Shown here: piece after piece, positions 1 to 9,872 of the stretch | How the letters are laid out: every line of letters begins with the position of its first letter | Position numbering within the stretch: the stretch's first letter is position 1 | Origin: Flavobacterium sp. | GTDB taxonomy: Bacteria > Bacteroidota > Bacteroidia > Flavobacteriales > Flavobacteriaceae | Length of the DNA stretch: 64,000 nucleotides | Direction: 5' to 3' | Assembly: GCA_014378065.1 (NCBI GenBank) | Contig: JACMOK010000054.1 | Location: 22,463-86,462, forward strand | Program-made: the position numbers and the translations under genes | Notes under the pieces: generated by a model | Database searches by the model: none | What the model was told of the DNA's origin: nothing | What the model saw: the letters and a program-made list of their open reading frames with translations, nothing else

Positions 1-771
1 GCAACAGCTGGTGACAAGTTCAATATTTTTGAAGATGAAAGAGAAGCCAAAGCCATTGCTGCTAAACGCACCCAGTTGATGCGCGAGCAATCGGTTCGCA
101 CGCAACGTCACATTACGTTAGCAGAAATCGGTCGTCGGATTGCTTTGGGTCAATTTAAAGAACTCAACATTATTTTAAAAGGAGATGTGGATGGTTCGGT
201 AGAAGCCTTGTCCGATTCATTCTCCAAATTGTCCACCGAAGAAATACAGATAAATATAATCCACAAAGGAGTTGGAGCCATCACTGAAACAGACGTTATG
301 TTGGCTTCCGCATCTGACGCCATTATCATCGGATTTAATGTTCGTCCGGCAGGAAACGCCAGACAATTGGCCGACAAAGAAGAAATAGATATTCGTAATT
401 ACTCTATCATTTACGATGCTATTGATGATTTAAAAGACGCTATGGAAGGCATGCTCTCTCCAGAAATGAAGGAAGAGATTACTGGAACGGCAGAAATCAG
501 GGAGATATTTAAAATTTCTAAAGTTGGTTCTATCGCAGGTTGTATGGTGATGGACGGAAAAATATCTAGGAACTCGAAAATCAGAATTATCCGCGAAGGT
601 GTTGTAGTTTTTACCGGTGATTTGTTGGCGTTGAAACGATTTAAAGATGACGTCAAAGATGTTGCAAAAGGGTATGATTGTGGAATTCAAATTAAAAATT
701 ACAATGAGATCGAAGAACGCGACGTTATTGAAGCTTTCCAAGAAGTTGCCGTGAAGAAAAAATTGAAGTAA
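1..771 (+). CDS. infB: Translation initiation factor IF-2, C-terminal part (5' truncated by window edge)
   Basis: Frame is open from base 1 ([30 protein letters not shown]...), followed by IF-2 domain III/IV sequence ([47 protein letters not shown]). Confidence 0.97.
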   Translation, partial: ATAGDKFNIFEDEREAKAIAAKRTQLMREQSVRTQRHITLAEIGRRIALGQFKELNIILKGDVDGSVEALSDSFSKLSTEEIQINIIHKGVGAITETDVMLASASDAIIIGFNVRPAGNARQLADKEEIDIRNYSIIYDAIDDLKDAMEGMLSPEMKEEITGTAEIREIFKISKVGSIAGCMVMDGKISRNSKIRIIREGVVVFTGDLLALKRFKDDVKDVAKGYDCGIQIKNYNEIEERDVIEAFQEVAVKKKLK

Positions 772-782
772 AAATTGCAATA

Positions 783-818
783 AAAAAAACGTCTTGAGCA
801 ATCAGGGCGTTTTTTTAT
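783..818 (+). terminator. Rho-independent terminator after infB
   Basis: AAAACGTCTTGA-gcaa-TCAGGGCGTTTTTTT hairpin plus T-run, just after the infB stop. Confidence 0.8.
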
Positions 819-833
819 GTTCCAATTTTTAAT

Positions 834-1223
834 TTACTTGTTCGGCTTGATTAGGAAGGCATTCGGATATTTCTTTTTAAATTCAATCAAATTCCGCTCG
901 GCTTCAATTCTTGACTTGAAATTGCCAATCCAAACTTTGTAAGTTGGAGTACTGAAAACGATCGTGCCATCAAAATTTTTGTTGTCTCTTCTAAATTCGC
1001 TTAAATTCCTTTTGGAGGTTTCACTATCGCCACTATAAATCTGGATTTTATACCGATCATTAACTGTAATTGAAGCGTTAATTTTTCTTTTTTCATTTAA
1101 CAATTGTTCGAATTTAGGGTCTTGGGTTATAGTAAGATTTCCTTCCTGGGAGTGCAAATTTATGCTGTAAATTGCTAGTGCTACGTACAAGAAAAGGCCT
1201 TGTTTTGGTGCTAAAATTGTCAT
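834..1223 (-). CDS. SPOR domain-containing protein
   Basis: C-terminal YKIQIYSGDSETSKRNLSEFRR...YKVWIGNFKSRIEAERNLIEFKKKYPNAFLIKP is SPOR-like. Start set at 1223 (MTILAPKQG) because a TAnnTTTG promoter motif lies at 1242-1249, inside the longer ORF. Confidence 0.8.
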   Translation of the reverse strand: MTILAPKQGLFLYVALAIYSINLHSQEGNLTITQDPKFEQLLNEKRKINASITVNDRYKIQIYSGDSETSKRNLSEFRRDNKNFDGTIVFSTPTYKVWIGNFKSRIEAERNLIEFKKKYPNAFLIKPNK

Positions 1224-1241
1224 AAAGTAGTGATTTTTATA

Positions 1242-1270
1242 CAAATGTAATATTTCTAAAATTAAACAAA
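1242..1270 (-). promoter_or_regulatory. Bacteroidota-type promoter for the SPOR protein
   Basis: On the minus strand: TTTG-N17-TACATTTG, matching the -33/-7 TTTG / TAnnTTTG consensus. Confidence 0.6.
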
Positions 1271-1441
1271 ACAACTATTATTATTTAGAATTAATATAAA
1301 TTGGTATTTAAGCGATATATTGGGTTTTAAGACTAGTTCTTAAGTCGTATTTTTGTGCAAGTTTTAAAACAAAGCGTGCTTCAAGTGCAATTTTTAAATT
1401 CACTTTTACAAGCTAATTTTAGTCGATAATCATTACATAAT

Positions 1442-2770
1442 ATGAAAAACGTGGGTAACCATAATTCGATTTCAAGGGTCTTATTTTTTAGTTTAGTGTT
1501 TGTACTAAATTTCTCCTTCACTTCAATTGCTCAAACCGCCGCTCCAGTTGCTGCCATTCCTGCCACCGCTCCGCCTACATCAGCAGGTGATCCTGTTAAA
1601 GGAAAAGAACTTTTTAATGCCAATTGTGCTGCCTGTCATAAGCTTGATGCTAAAATGACTGGTCCGGCACTAAGAGGTGTTGCCCAACGACATGACATGG
1701 CATGGATTTATAAGTGGATTTATAACAGTTCTGCGATGGTTAAAGCCGGCGATCCTGCCGCTGTGAAAATCAGCACAGAATACAACGGCTCTGTTATGAC
1801 GGCATTTCCTCAATTATCAAAAGGTGATATTGATAACATCATCGCTTATACATCAGAACCAAAAGCAGAACCTGTAGCCGCTGTCATAGGAACCACCGCT
1901 CCTCCGGGTGGAGAAGCCAATACCAGCGGAATTTCGAACAATGTCGTTCTCGGTGCGCTTGCCTTGGTGATGTTAATGCTGATTGTAATGTTGTTTCTGG
2001 TCAACAAAGTATTGACGAAAGTAGCCAAAGTCAACGGTATTGAAGTTGCCCCAAAAGAACCGACCACGCCAATTTGGCAAGCATTTGCCAGGAATCAGTT
2101 TTTAGTATTGGTTACATCTATTTTCTTAATACTCACTAGTGCTTATTTTGTTTATGGGTATTTAATGCAGGTCGGAGTCGATCAGAATTATCAGCCCATA
2201 CAACCGATACATTATTCTCATAGAATTCATGCGGGAAGCAATGGTATTAATTGCAAGTACTGCCACTCTGCGGCTAGGGTTAGTAAAAATGGTGGAATCC
2301 CTTCTTTGAATATTTGTATGAATTGTCATAAAAATATAAACGAAGTATCTGATACCACGGCCACACCCGACCATTCCAAGGCTTTTTATGATGGAGAAAT
2401 CCAAAAATTGTATGTAGCAGTTGGATGGGACCAGACCACTCAAAAATATACAGGGAAAACGCAGCCCGTAAAATGGGTTCGCATACACAATTTGCCTGAC
2501 TTTGTTTATTTTAACCATTCACAGCACGTAACAGTTGCCGGCATCGAATGTCAGACTTGTCATGGCCCCGTTCAAACCTATGAAATTCAAAAGCAATTTG
2601 CCCCGCTCACGATGGGCTGGTGTATCAATTGCCATAGAAAAACCGAGGTTAAAATGGAAGGTAACGAGTATTACACCAAGATTCACGATGAACTTTCTAA
2701 AAAATACGGCGTTGATAAATTAACTGCTGCGCAAATGGGCGGTTTGGAATGCGGAAAATGCCATTACTAA
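1442..2770 (+). CDS. actA: Alternative complex III subunit ActA: multiheme c-type cytochrome with extra N-terminal monoheme domain
   Basis: Six CXXCH motifs (CAACH, CKYCH, CMNCH, CQTCH, CINCH, CGKCH) with two TM segments between the first and the remaining five; first gene of the act operon. Confidence 0.9.
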   Translation: MKNVGNHNSISRVLFFSLVFVLNFSFTSIAQTAAPVAAIPATAPPTSAGDPVKGKELFNANCAACHKLDAKMTGPALRGVAQRHDMAWIYKWIYNSSAMVKAGDPAAVKISTEYNGSVMTAFPQLSKGDIDNIIAYTSEPKAEPVAAVIGTTAPPGGEANTSGISNNVVLGALALVMLMLIVMLFLVNKVLTKVAKVNGIEVAPKEPTTPIWQAFARNQFLVLVTSIFLILTSAYFVYGYLMQVGVDQNYQPIQPIHYSHRIHAGSNGINCKYCHSAARVSKNGGIPSLNICMNCHKNINEVSDTTATPDHSKAFYDGEIQKLYVAVGWDQTTQKYTGKTQPVKWVRIHNLPDFVYFNHSQHVTVAGIECQTCHGPVQTYEIQKQFAPLTMGWCINCHRKTEVKMEGNEYYTKIHDELSKKYGVDKLTAAQMGGLECGKCHY

Positions 2771-2803
2771 AGATTATTAAGAAGCTAAACATTTATATAT
2801 AAT

Positions 2804-5800
2804 ATGTCATCAAACAAAAAATACTGGAAAAGTGTTGAAGAACTAAACGAAAACAGTTCTATTGTTGAGGCACTTAGAAATAACGAATTTGTTGAAGAGA
2901 TTCCTACTGATGAATTTTTAGGAGATAAAGACGCTTTGTCTTCTTCTTCAACCACACGTCGCGATTTCTTAAAGTACGTCGGATTTACAACAGCTGCCGC
3001 ATCGCTCGCTGCCTGCGAGGGACCTGTTCACAAAGCAATACCTTATGTAGTGCAACCTGAAAACATTATTCCTGGTGTGGCGGATTTTTATGCGACCTCT
3101 GTTTTTGATGGTTTTGATTTCGCCAACATTTTAGTAAAAACACGCGAAGGCCGTCCTATTAAAATTGACAACAACACTTTGCCAGGCGCAAAATTTGCTG
3201 CTAATGCGAGAATTCATGCCTCCATATTATCATTGTATGACAGCATGCGTTTGAAGCAACCCAAAATCGGCGGAAAGTCAGCCACATGGGGTGAAGTGGA
3301 TTTAAAAATAAAAGCCAGTGTAGCCGAGGCTAAAGCCGGCGGCAAACAAGTAGTTTTATTGACCAATACATTAGCAAGTCCCTCAACTGAAAAGTTAATT
3401 GCCGAATTTATAGCTAAAAATCCCAATGCAAAACACATAGTTTATGATGCTGTTTCTTCATCAGCTGCCTTGGACGCATTCGAAACGGTATACGGTGAAA
3501 GGGCTTTGGTAGATTATGATTTTTTTAAAGCGTCTCTAATCGTATCGGTTGGTGCGGATTTCTTGGGAGATTGGCAGGGTGGAAGTTACGATGCAGGATA
3601 CGCCAAGGGGAGAATTCCTAAAAATGGCAAAATGTCGCGTCATTTCCAGTTGGAATCCAACATGACTTTGTCAGGCGCTGCTGCTGATAGACGCATGCCG
3701 ATGTCTGTTGCGGAACAAAAGCAGGCCTTGGTAAAAATATATAATATTGTGGCCAACGCCAATGTAGCGACCACTAAAATTCAAAATGAAGAAGCTGTCT
3801 TGAAAGTCGCGCAACAGCTAAAAACCGCTGGGCGACAAGGAGTTTTGGTTTCTGGAATTCAAGATAAAAATGCGCAGTTGTTGGTTTTAGCTATCAATCA
3901 AGCATTGGGAAGTGAGGCTTTCAATATTACAGGAGCCAGACAGATCAGAAAAGGCTCCAACGAAAAAGTAGTTCAGTTTATCAATGACATGAAAGCTGGA
4001 AATGTGCACACGCTTATCATGAGTGGCGTGAATCCGGTGTATACTTTACCCAATAGCAAAGAGTTTACCGCAGCGTTAAAAAAAGTCGCCTTGTCTGTAG
4101 CTTTCTCCTTAAAAGAAGACGAAACAGCTTCAATAACTACAATTGCTGCGGCGGTACCGCACTATTTAGAGTCATGGAATGATGTGTCGATTACAAAAGG
4201 ATCCTACGGCCTGACACAACCAACGATTCGTCCGTTATTTGATACCAAACAATTTCAGGACGTACTGTTGTCTCTGAACGGCGGTGGTGTTTATTATGAT
4301 TATCTAAAACAAAATGCTACCGCAATCTTGCAAGGTTCCTCATGGAACAGGGTTTTGCATGACGGGATCTACGCTGGTACTGTGGCTGCGCCCTCTGCGG
4401 GGTCTGCTGATTATGCAGCGGCAGCCAACGCCTTGGCCCAATCGAAAGCTCCGAATGGATTCGAATTGGTTTTATACACCAAGACTGGTTTGGGTGATGG
4501 CCAACAAGCCAACAATCCTTGGTTGCAAGAATTCCCGGATCCGATTACAAGAGTTTCTTGGGACAATTATGCGACTGTTTCCAGAGCAGATGCCGAGAAA
4601 TTGGGACTTGAAAACCACAACGTAGCCAATGGCGGGCTGAACGGAAGCTACGCTAATTTAACCGTTAATGGTGTTATTTTAGAAAATGTACCGGTAATTA
4701 TTCAGCCGGGTCAGGCGATAGGGACAATCGGTTTGGCTTTGGGTTATGGTAAAAAAGCGGCTTTAAAAGAAGAAATGCAAGTAGGGGTTAATGCCTACAC
4801 TTTATATCAAAACTTTAATGACGTACAGTCGGTAGCCATCAAAGCTGCAGCTGGATCACATGAATTTGCCAGTGTTCAGTCGCAAAAAACGTTGATGGGA
4901 CGCGGTGACATCATTAAAGAAACCACGTTAGAAATATTCAATACGAAAGAAGCAAAGGAATGGAATGAAGTGCCTATGGTATCTTTAGATCATAAAGAAG
5001 TTGAGGCTACTAAAGTAGATTTATGGACTTCTTTTGATCGTTCGGTTGGACATCATTTTAACCTGTCTATCGACCTCAATGCTTGTACCGGTTGTGGTGC
5101 TTGTGTTATTGCTTGTCACGCAGAAAATAACGTTCCTGTAGTGGGAAAATCAGAAATCAGAAGAAGCCGAGACATGCACTGGTTGCGTATCGACAGGTAT
5201 TATTCGTCAGAAGATACCTTTGCAGAAGATGACGATAAGAAAGATAATTTTAAAGGTTTATTCGGAGATAAAGGTTCATTGGGAGGTTTTGGCCAAATGG
5301 AAAAACCAAACGATAATCCACAAGTTGCCTTCCAACCTGTCATGTGTCAACATTGCAACCACGCACCTTGCGAAACGGTTTGCCCAGTCGCGGCAACTTC
5401 TCACAGTCGTCAAGGTCAAAACCATATGGCTTACAACAGATGTGTTGGAACTAGATATTGTGCCAATAACTGTCCGTATAAAGTGCGTCGTTTCAACTGG
5501 TTCCTTTACAACAAAAACAGTGAATTCGACTACCATATGAATGACGATTTGGGCCGTATGGTCTTGAATCCGGATGTCAATGTACGTTCTCGTGGGGTAA
5601 TGGAAAAATGTTCGCTGTGTATTCAAATGACGCAGGCTACAATTCTTAGCGCTAAACGCGACGGAAGGGCCATCAAAGATGGTGAATTCCAAACGGCTTG
5701 CTCGAATGCTTGTGTTGCAGGGGCCATGATTTTTGGAGATGTCAATGACACCATAAGTAAAGTTGCCGAATTGGCCGCAGACGATAGAATGTATCATTTG

Positions 5801-5860
5801 CTGGAGCATGTTGGCACCAAACCGAATGTGTTTTATCACGTAAAAGTTAGAAATACCTAG
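2804..5860 (+). CDS. actB: Alternative complex III subunit ActB: TAT-signal molybdopterin-like/4Fe-4S protein
   Basis: TTRRDFLKYVGFTTAAASLAAC twin-arginine signal; ferredoxin motifs CTGCGACVIACHAENNVPVVG, CQHCNHAPCETVCPVAATSHS, CSLCIQMTQ. Confidence 0.93.
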   Translation: MSSNKKYWKSVEELNENSSIVEALRNNEFVEEIPTDEFLGDKDALSSSSTTRRDFLKYVGFTTAAASLAACEGPVHKAIPYVVQPENIIPGVADFYATSVFDGFDFANILVKTREGRPIKIDNNTLPGAKFAANARIHASILSLYDSMRLKQPKIGGKSATWGEVDLKIKASVAEAKAGGKQVVLLTNTLASPSTEKLIAEFIAKNPNAKHIVYDAVSSSAALDAFETVYGERALVDYDFFKASLIVSVGADFLGDWQGGSYDAGYAKGRIPKNGKMSRHFQLESNMTLSGAAADRRMPMSVAEQKQALVKIYNIVANANVATTKIQNEEAVLKVAQQLKTAGRQGVLVSGIQDKNAQLLVLAINQALGSEAFNITGARQIRKGSNEKVVQFINDMKAGNVHTLIMSGVNPVYTLPNSKEFTAALKKVALSVAFSLKEDETASITTIAAAVPHYLESWNDVSITKGSYGLTQPTIRPLFDTKQFQDVLLSLNGGGVYYDYLKQNATAILQGSSWNRVLHDGIYAGTVAAPSAGSADYAAAANALAQSKAPNGFELVLYTKTGLGDGQQANNPWLQEFPDPITRVSWDNYATVSRADAEKLGLENHNVANGGLNGSYANLTVNGVILENVPVIIQPGQAIGTIGLALGYGKKAALKEEMQVGVNAYTLYQNFNDVQSVAIKAAAGSHEFASVQSQKTLMGRGDIIKETTLEIFNTKEAKEWNEVPMVSLDHKEVEATKVDLWTSFDRSVGHHFNLSIDLNACTGCGACVIACHAENNVPVVGKSEIRRSRDMHWLRIDRYYSSEDTFAEDDDKKDNFKGLFGDKGSLGGFGQMEKPNDNPQVAFQPVMCQHCNHAPCETVCPVAATSHSRQGQNHMAYNRCVGTRYCANNCPYKVRRFNWFLYNKNSEFDYHMNDDLGRMVLNPDVNVRSRGVMEKCSLCIQMTQATILSAKRDGRAIKDGEFQTACSNACVAGAMIFGDVNDTISKVAELAADDRMYHLLEHVGTKPNVFYHVKVRNT

Positions 5861-5898
5861 TACAAAAACAAAATTAATAAGAAACAATATAAAGGATT

Positions 5899-7302
5899 AT
5901 GTCGTCTCACTACGAAGCACCCATTAGAAAACCTTTAGTTATAGGTGATAAATCTTATCACGATATAACAGTAGATGTTGCCGCGCCAATTGAGGGCAGA
6001 GCCAACAAACAATGGTGGATTGTATTTTCAATCGCATTAACCGCCTTCCTTTGGGGTATAGGTTGCATAATCTACACCATTTCTACCGGTATTGGAACTT
6101 GGGGATTGAACAAAACTGTTGGATGGGCTTGGGATATTACCAATTTCGTTTGGTGGGTTGGGATCGGTCATGCTGGAACGCTGATTTCGGCGGTGCTTTT
6201 ATTGTTCCGCCAAAGATGGAGGATGGCGATCAACCGTTCTGCCGAAGCCATGACGATTTTCTCCGTGATTCAAGCGGGCTTATTTCCAATCATCCACATG
6301 GGTCGCCCTTGGTTGGCTTATTGGGTATTGCCTATTCCAAATCAATTCGGATCGCTGTGGGTCAACTTCAACTCTCCATTACTTTGGGACGTATTTGCAA
6401 TCTCAACATACCTTTCCGTGTCACTTGTTTTTTGGTGGACCGGTTTGTTGCCCGATTTTGCAATGATTAGAGACCGAGCTGTCAAACCGTTTCAAAAAAG
6501 AATATACACGATTTTAAGTTTTGGATGGAGTGGAAGAGCCAAAGACTGGCAGCGTTTTGAAGAAGTTTCCTTGGTATTAGCTGGTCTGGCGACACCACTG
6601 GTACTGTCAGTGCACACAATTGTATCGATGGACTTTGCTACCTCGGTCATTCCCGGATGGCACACGACGATTTTTCCGCCTTACTTTGTGGCTGGTGCCG
6701 TTTTCTCCGGATTTGCGATGGTAAATACCTTGTTGATCATCATGCGAAAAGTATCAAATCTAGAGGCCTACATTACCATTCAGCATATCGAATTGATGAA
6801 CATTGTCATCATGATTACGGGTTCTATAGTGGGTGTCGCTTATATTACAGAGCTCTTTATCGCTTGGTATTCTGGAGTAGAATACGAACAATATGCTTTT
6901 TTGAACAGAGCAACAGGCCCGTATTGGTGGGCATATTGGTCGATGATGACCTGTAATGTTTTCTCTCCGCAATTCATGTGGTTTAAAAAATTAAGAACAA
7001 GTATCATGTTTTCTTTTATTATCTCGATAGTGGTAAATATCGGAATGTGGTTTGAAAGATTTGTAATTATCGTTACCTCACTGCACAGGGATTATCTTCC
7101 GTCTTCATGGACAATGTTCTCCCCTACCTTTGTAGATATCGGAATCTTCATTGGCACCATCGGTTTCTTTTTTGTTTTGTTCTTGTTGTATGCCAGAACT
7201 TTCCCGGTAATTGCACAAGCAGAAGTAAAAACAATTTTGAAAGCTACAGGAGAGCATTACATTAAAGAAAGAGAAGCAAATAAACATTCACACCATGACT
7301 AA
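5899..7302 (+). CDS. actC: Alternative complex III subunit ActC, NrfD/PsrC-like membrane protein
   Basis: Multi-TM polytopic protein with NrfD-like features (FVWWVGIGHAGTLISAVLLLFRQRWR), located between actB and actD. Confidence 0.92.
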   Translation: MSSHYEAPIRKPLVIGDKSYHDITVDVAAPIEGRANKQWWIVFSIALTAFLWGIGCIIYTISTGIGTWGLNKTVGWAWDITNFVWWVGIGHAGTLISAVLLLFRQRWRMAINRSAEAMTIFSVIQAGLFPIIHMGRPWLAYWVLPIPNQFGSLWVNFNSPLLWDVFAISTYLSVSLVFWWTGLLPDFAMIRDRAVKPFQKRIYTILSFGWSGRAKDWQRFEEVSLVLAGLATPLVLSVHTIVSMDFATSVIPGWHTTIFPPYFVAGAVFSGFAMVNTLLIIMRKVSNLEAYITIQHIELMNIVIMITGSIVGVAYITELFIAWYSGVEYEQYAFLNRATGPYWWAYWSMMTCNVFSPQFMWFKKLRTSIMFSFIISIVVNIGMWFERFVIIVTSLHRDYLPSSWTMFSPTFVDIGIFIGTIGFFFVLFLLYARTFPVIAQAEVKTILKATGEHYIKEREANKHSHHD

Positions 7303-7822
7303 CAAAGTAATTTACGCCATTTATAATGACGACGATATATTAATGGATGCAGTGAAGAAAACGCGTGCAGCACACCATCATATAGAAGAAGTTTTTACGC
7401 CATTTCCAGTTCACGGGTTGGACAAAGCGATGGGAATTGCACCGACAAGATTGGCAGTGTGTGCCTTTATTTATGGATTGTGCGGTTTGTCTTTTGGAAC
7501 ATGGATGATGAATTATATTATGATTCAAGATTGGCCTCAGGATATTGGAGGCAAGCCAAGTTTTAGCTACATCCAAAACATGCCGGCCTTTGTGCCAATT
7601 ATGTTTGAAGAAACGGTGTTTTTTGCGGCGCATTTGATGGTTATTACTTTTTACATGAGAAGTAGATTGTGGCCATTCAAGAAAGCAGAGAATCCGGACG
7701 TAAGAACTACCGATGACCATTTTTTAATGGAAGTAGCCGTAAACAATAACGAAGAAGAACTGGTTTCTTTCTTTCAAAACACAGGAGCAGTAGAAGTTAA
7801 AGTAATTGAAAAGCATGAATAG
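7295..7822 (+). CDS. actD: Alternative complex III subunit ActD (DUF3341-type)
   Basis: IYAIYNDDDILMDAVKKTRAAHHHIEEVFTPFPVHGLDKAMGI; overlaps the actC end by 8 bp. Confidence 0.9.
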   Translation: MTNKVIYAIYNDDDILMDAVKKTRAAHHHIEEVFTPFPVHGLDKAMGIAPTRLAVCAFIYGLCGLSFGTWMMNYIMIQDWPQDIGGKPSFSYIQNMPAFVPIMFEETVFFAAHLMVITFYMRSRLWPFKKAENPDVRTTDDHFLMEVAVNNNEEELVSFFQNTGAVEVKVIEKHE

Positions 7823-7826
7823 TATT

Positions 7827-8372
7827 ATGAAAAGCGTATATAAAATAACACTTTTAGTTTGCATTGCTATTTTCGTTTCGTCTTGTCACAACAATTTGAA
7901 ACCAAATTACCAGTACATGCCTAATATGTATGAGGCCGTAAGTTATGAAACCTATTCTCAATCGAGTGCTTTCAAAAACGGCAAAGAAGGGCAGCTTCCA
8001 GTTGCGGGAACGCTCAATAGAGGATCGGAAGTTTATGAATATCCAAATACGACTGCCGGATACGAGGCGGCTAAAGCCAGCCTTAAATCACCACTGGATT
8101 CCACTACAGTTGAAACGGAAAAGGGCAAAGAACTCTTTGAGATTTATTGCGCCATTTGTCATGGAAACGCAGGGAATGGGAAAGGAAAATTAGTAACACA
8201 AGGCAAATATTTGGGCGTTCCAAGTTATGCTGATCGGGTTATCACAGACGGAAGTGTTTTTCACGTTCTAAAATTTGGGTTAAATTCGATGGGATCTTAC
8301 GCCAATCAAATGAGTGCTCATGAACGATGGTTAGTTTCAGCCTACGTGCTAAAATTGAAAAGCGAATTATAA
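7827..8372 (+). CDS. actE: Alternative complex III subunit ActE, monoheme cytochrome c lipoprotein
   Basis: Lipobox VSSCHNN and one CAICH heme site (GKELFEIYCAICHGNAGNGKG). Start could alternatively be 7815. Confidence 0.88.
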   Translation: MKSVYKITLLVCIAIFVSSCHNNLKPNYQYMPNMYEAVSYETYSQSSAFKNGKEGQLPVAGTLNRGSEVYEYPNTTAGYEAAKASLKSPLDSTTVETEKGKELFEIYCAICHGNAGNGKGKLVTQGKYLGVPSYADRVITDGSVFHVLKFGLNSMGSYANQMSAHERWLVSAYVLKLKSEL

Positions 8373-8399
8373 TTGTAGAACAAACTGATCTTAATAGAT

Positions 8400-9854
8400 A
8401 TGTACACATTTTCAAGTAAATTAAAAACATTCTCTTTCATCCTGATGATCATCGGTGTTCTTGGGATAGGATATGGTTTTTTAACTGCGCCCAAAAATAT
8501 TGAAGAAGTTGAAAAAATATTGGCTGCTTCCGAACACGAAGGTGGTCATGTAGAAGCTGCTCATGAAGGAATCTTGCAGTTTCCCGAGAAAGTGATGCTG
8601 CCAACTGAAACAAAAGGGGAGAAATCAGATACAACAGACACCATTAGTAAGGATTCATTAGCCTATAAAGCCTCGGCTCCAATTGCTGTTGCCGAAGTTG
8701 TTTCAAAAGAAAAAAAGCATGTTGAAGTAGATGAACACGCGGAACACCAAGAACATTTGAAGCATGTTTTAAATCAGTTGCAAAACAAACCGTGGTCGGC
8801 CTTTTACGTTGCGTGTATCTTTTTTATGTTGGTTTCCATGGGGGTGTTGGCTTTTTATGCTATACAACAAGTAGCACAGGCAGGCTGGTCGCCCGTCTTA
8901 TTTAGAGTGATGCAGGGAATAACAGCTTATTTGCCTGTCGGTTCTGTAATTTTCTTTGTGTTTTTGATTTTGTGTGGATTGCATCTTAATCACTTGTTTA
9001 TCTGGCTTGACCCAGAGGTAGTGGCACACGATAAAATCATTTCCAATAAAGTGGGTTATTTGAATTTTCCGTTCTGGATTGGAAGGGCTGCCGTGTTTTT
9101 GATTGGGTGGAATGTGTATCGTTATTTTTCAAGAAAAAATTGTCTGGCCCAAGACGAGTCAAATGATGATAGCTTTTACAAAAAGAATTTTAACATCTCG
9201 GCCATGTTCTTGGTGTTCTTCATCGTAACAGAGTCTATCATGTCTTGGGATTGGATTATGTCAATCGACCCGCATTGGTTCAGTACATTGTTTGGATGGT
9301 ATGTGTTTGCCAGTTTTTTTGTAAGTGGTATTACCACAATATGCATGGTCACACTCTATTTAAAATCAATAGGATATTTAGAGCATGTAAACACCAGTCA
9401 TATACACGATTTGGCAAAATTCATGTTCGGTATTAGTGTTTTCTGGACTTACTTGTGGTTCTCTCAGTTTATGTTGATTTGGTATGCCAATATTCCTGAA
9501 GAAGTAACTTACTTTGTAACTCGAATTGAGCAATACAACCTTCCATTCTTTGGCGCAGTAGTAATGAATTTTGTATTTCCCATTTTGATTTTGATCAATA
9601 CGGATTTTAAAAGAATTACTTGGGTATTGGTTATGGCGGGAACAGTAATTTTGTTCGGACATTATATAGATTTCTTCAATATGATTATGCCGTCCACCGT
9701 TGGTGATCAGTGGTTTATCGGAGTGTCAGAAATCAGCTCTGTGTTGTTCTTCCTTGGATTGTTTATTTTTGTAGTCTTTAACGCTTTAACCAAAGTGCCG
9801 TTGTTGCCAAAAAGAAACCCTTTCATCGAAGAAAGTAAACATTTTCATTATTAA
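8400..9854 (+). CDS. actF: Alternative complex III subunit ActF (quinol:cytochrome c oxidoreductase membrane subunit)
   Basis: Polytopic; SIMSWDWIMSIDPHWFSTLFGWYVFASFFVSG is characteristic of ActC/ActF; position in act operon. Confidence 0.9.
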   Translation: MYTFSSKLKTFSFILMIIGVLGIGYGFLTAPKNIEEVEKILAASEHEGGHVEAAHEGILQFPEKVMLPTETKGEKSDTTDTISKDSLAYKASAPIAVAEVVSKEKKHVEVDEHAEHQEHLKHVLNQLQNKPWSAFYVACIFFMLVSMGVLAFYAIQQVAQAGWSPVLFRVMQGITAYLPVGSVIFFVFLILCGLHLNHLFIWLDPEVVAHDKIISNKVGYLNFPFWIGRAAVFLIGWNVYRYFSRKNCLAQDESNDDSFYKKNFNISAMFLVFFIVTESIMSWDWIMSIDPHWFSTLFGWYVFASFFVSGITTICMVTLYLKSIGYLEHVNTSHIHDLAKFMFGISVFWTYLWFSQFMLIWYANIPEEVTYFVTRIEQYNLPFFGAVVMNFVFPILILINTDFKRITWVLVMAGTVILFGHYIDFFNMIMPSTVGDQWFIGVSEISSVLFFLGLFIFVVFNALTKVPLLPKRNPFIEESKHFHY

Positions 9855-9872
9855 TATTTAAAGCAAAAACAG

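Noticed and set aside
1320-1355. Possible actA promoter (TTG ... TATTTTTG)
   Set aside because: The TATTTTTG at 1348-1355 fits TAnnTTTG but the nearest upstream TTG has a 25-nt spacer, too long to call confidently.
5276-5887. 203-aa minus-strand ORF opposite actB/actC
   Set aside because: Lies antisense to strongly recognisable ferredoxin motifs of ActB; composition reflects the complementary strand.
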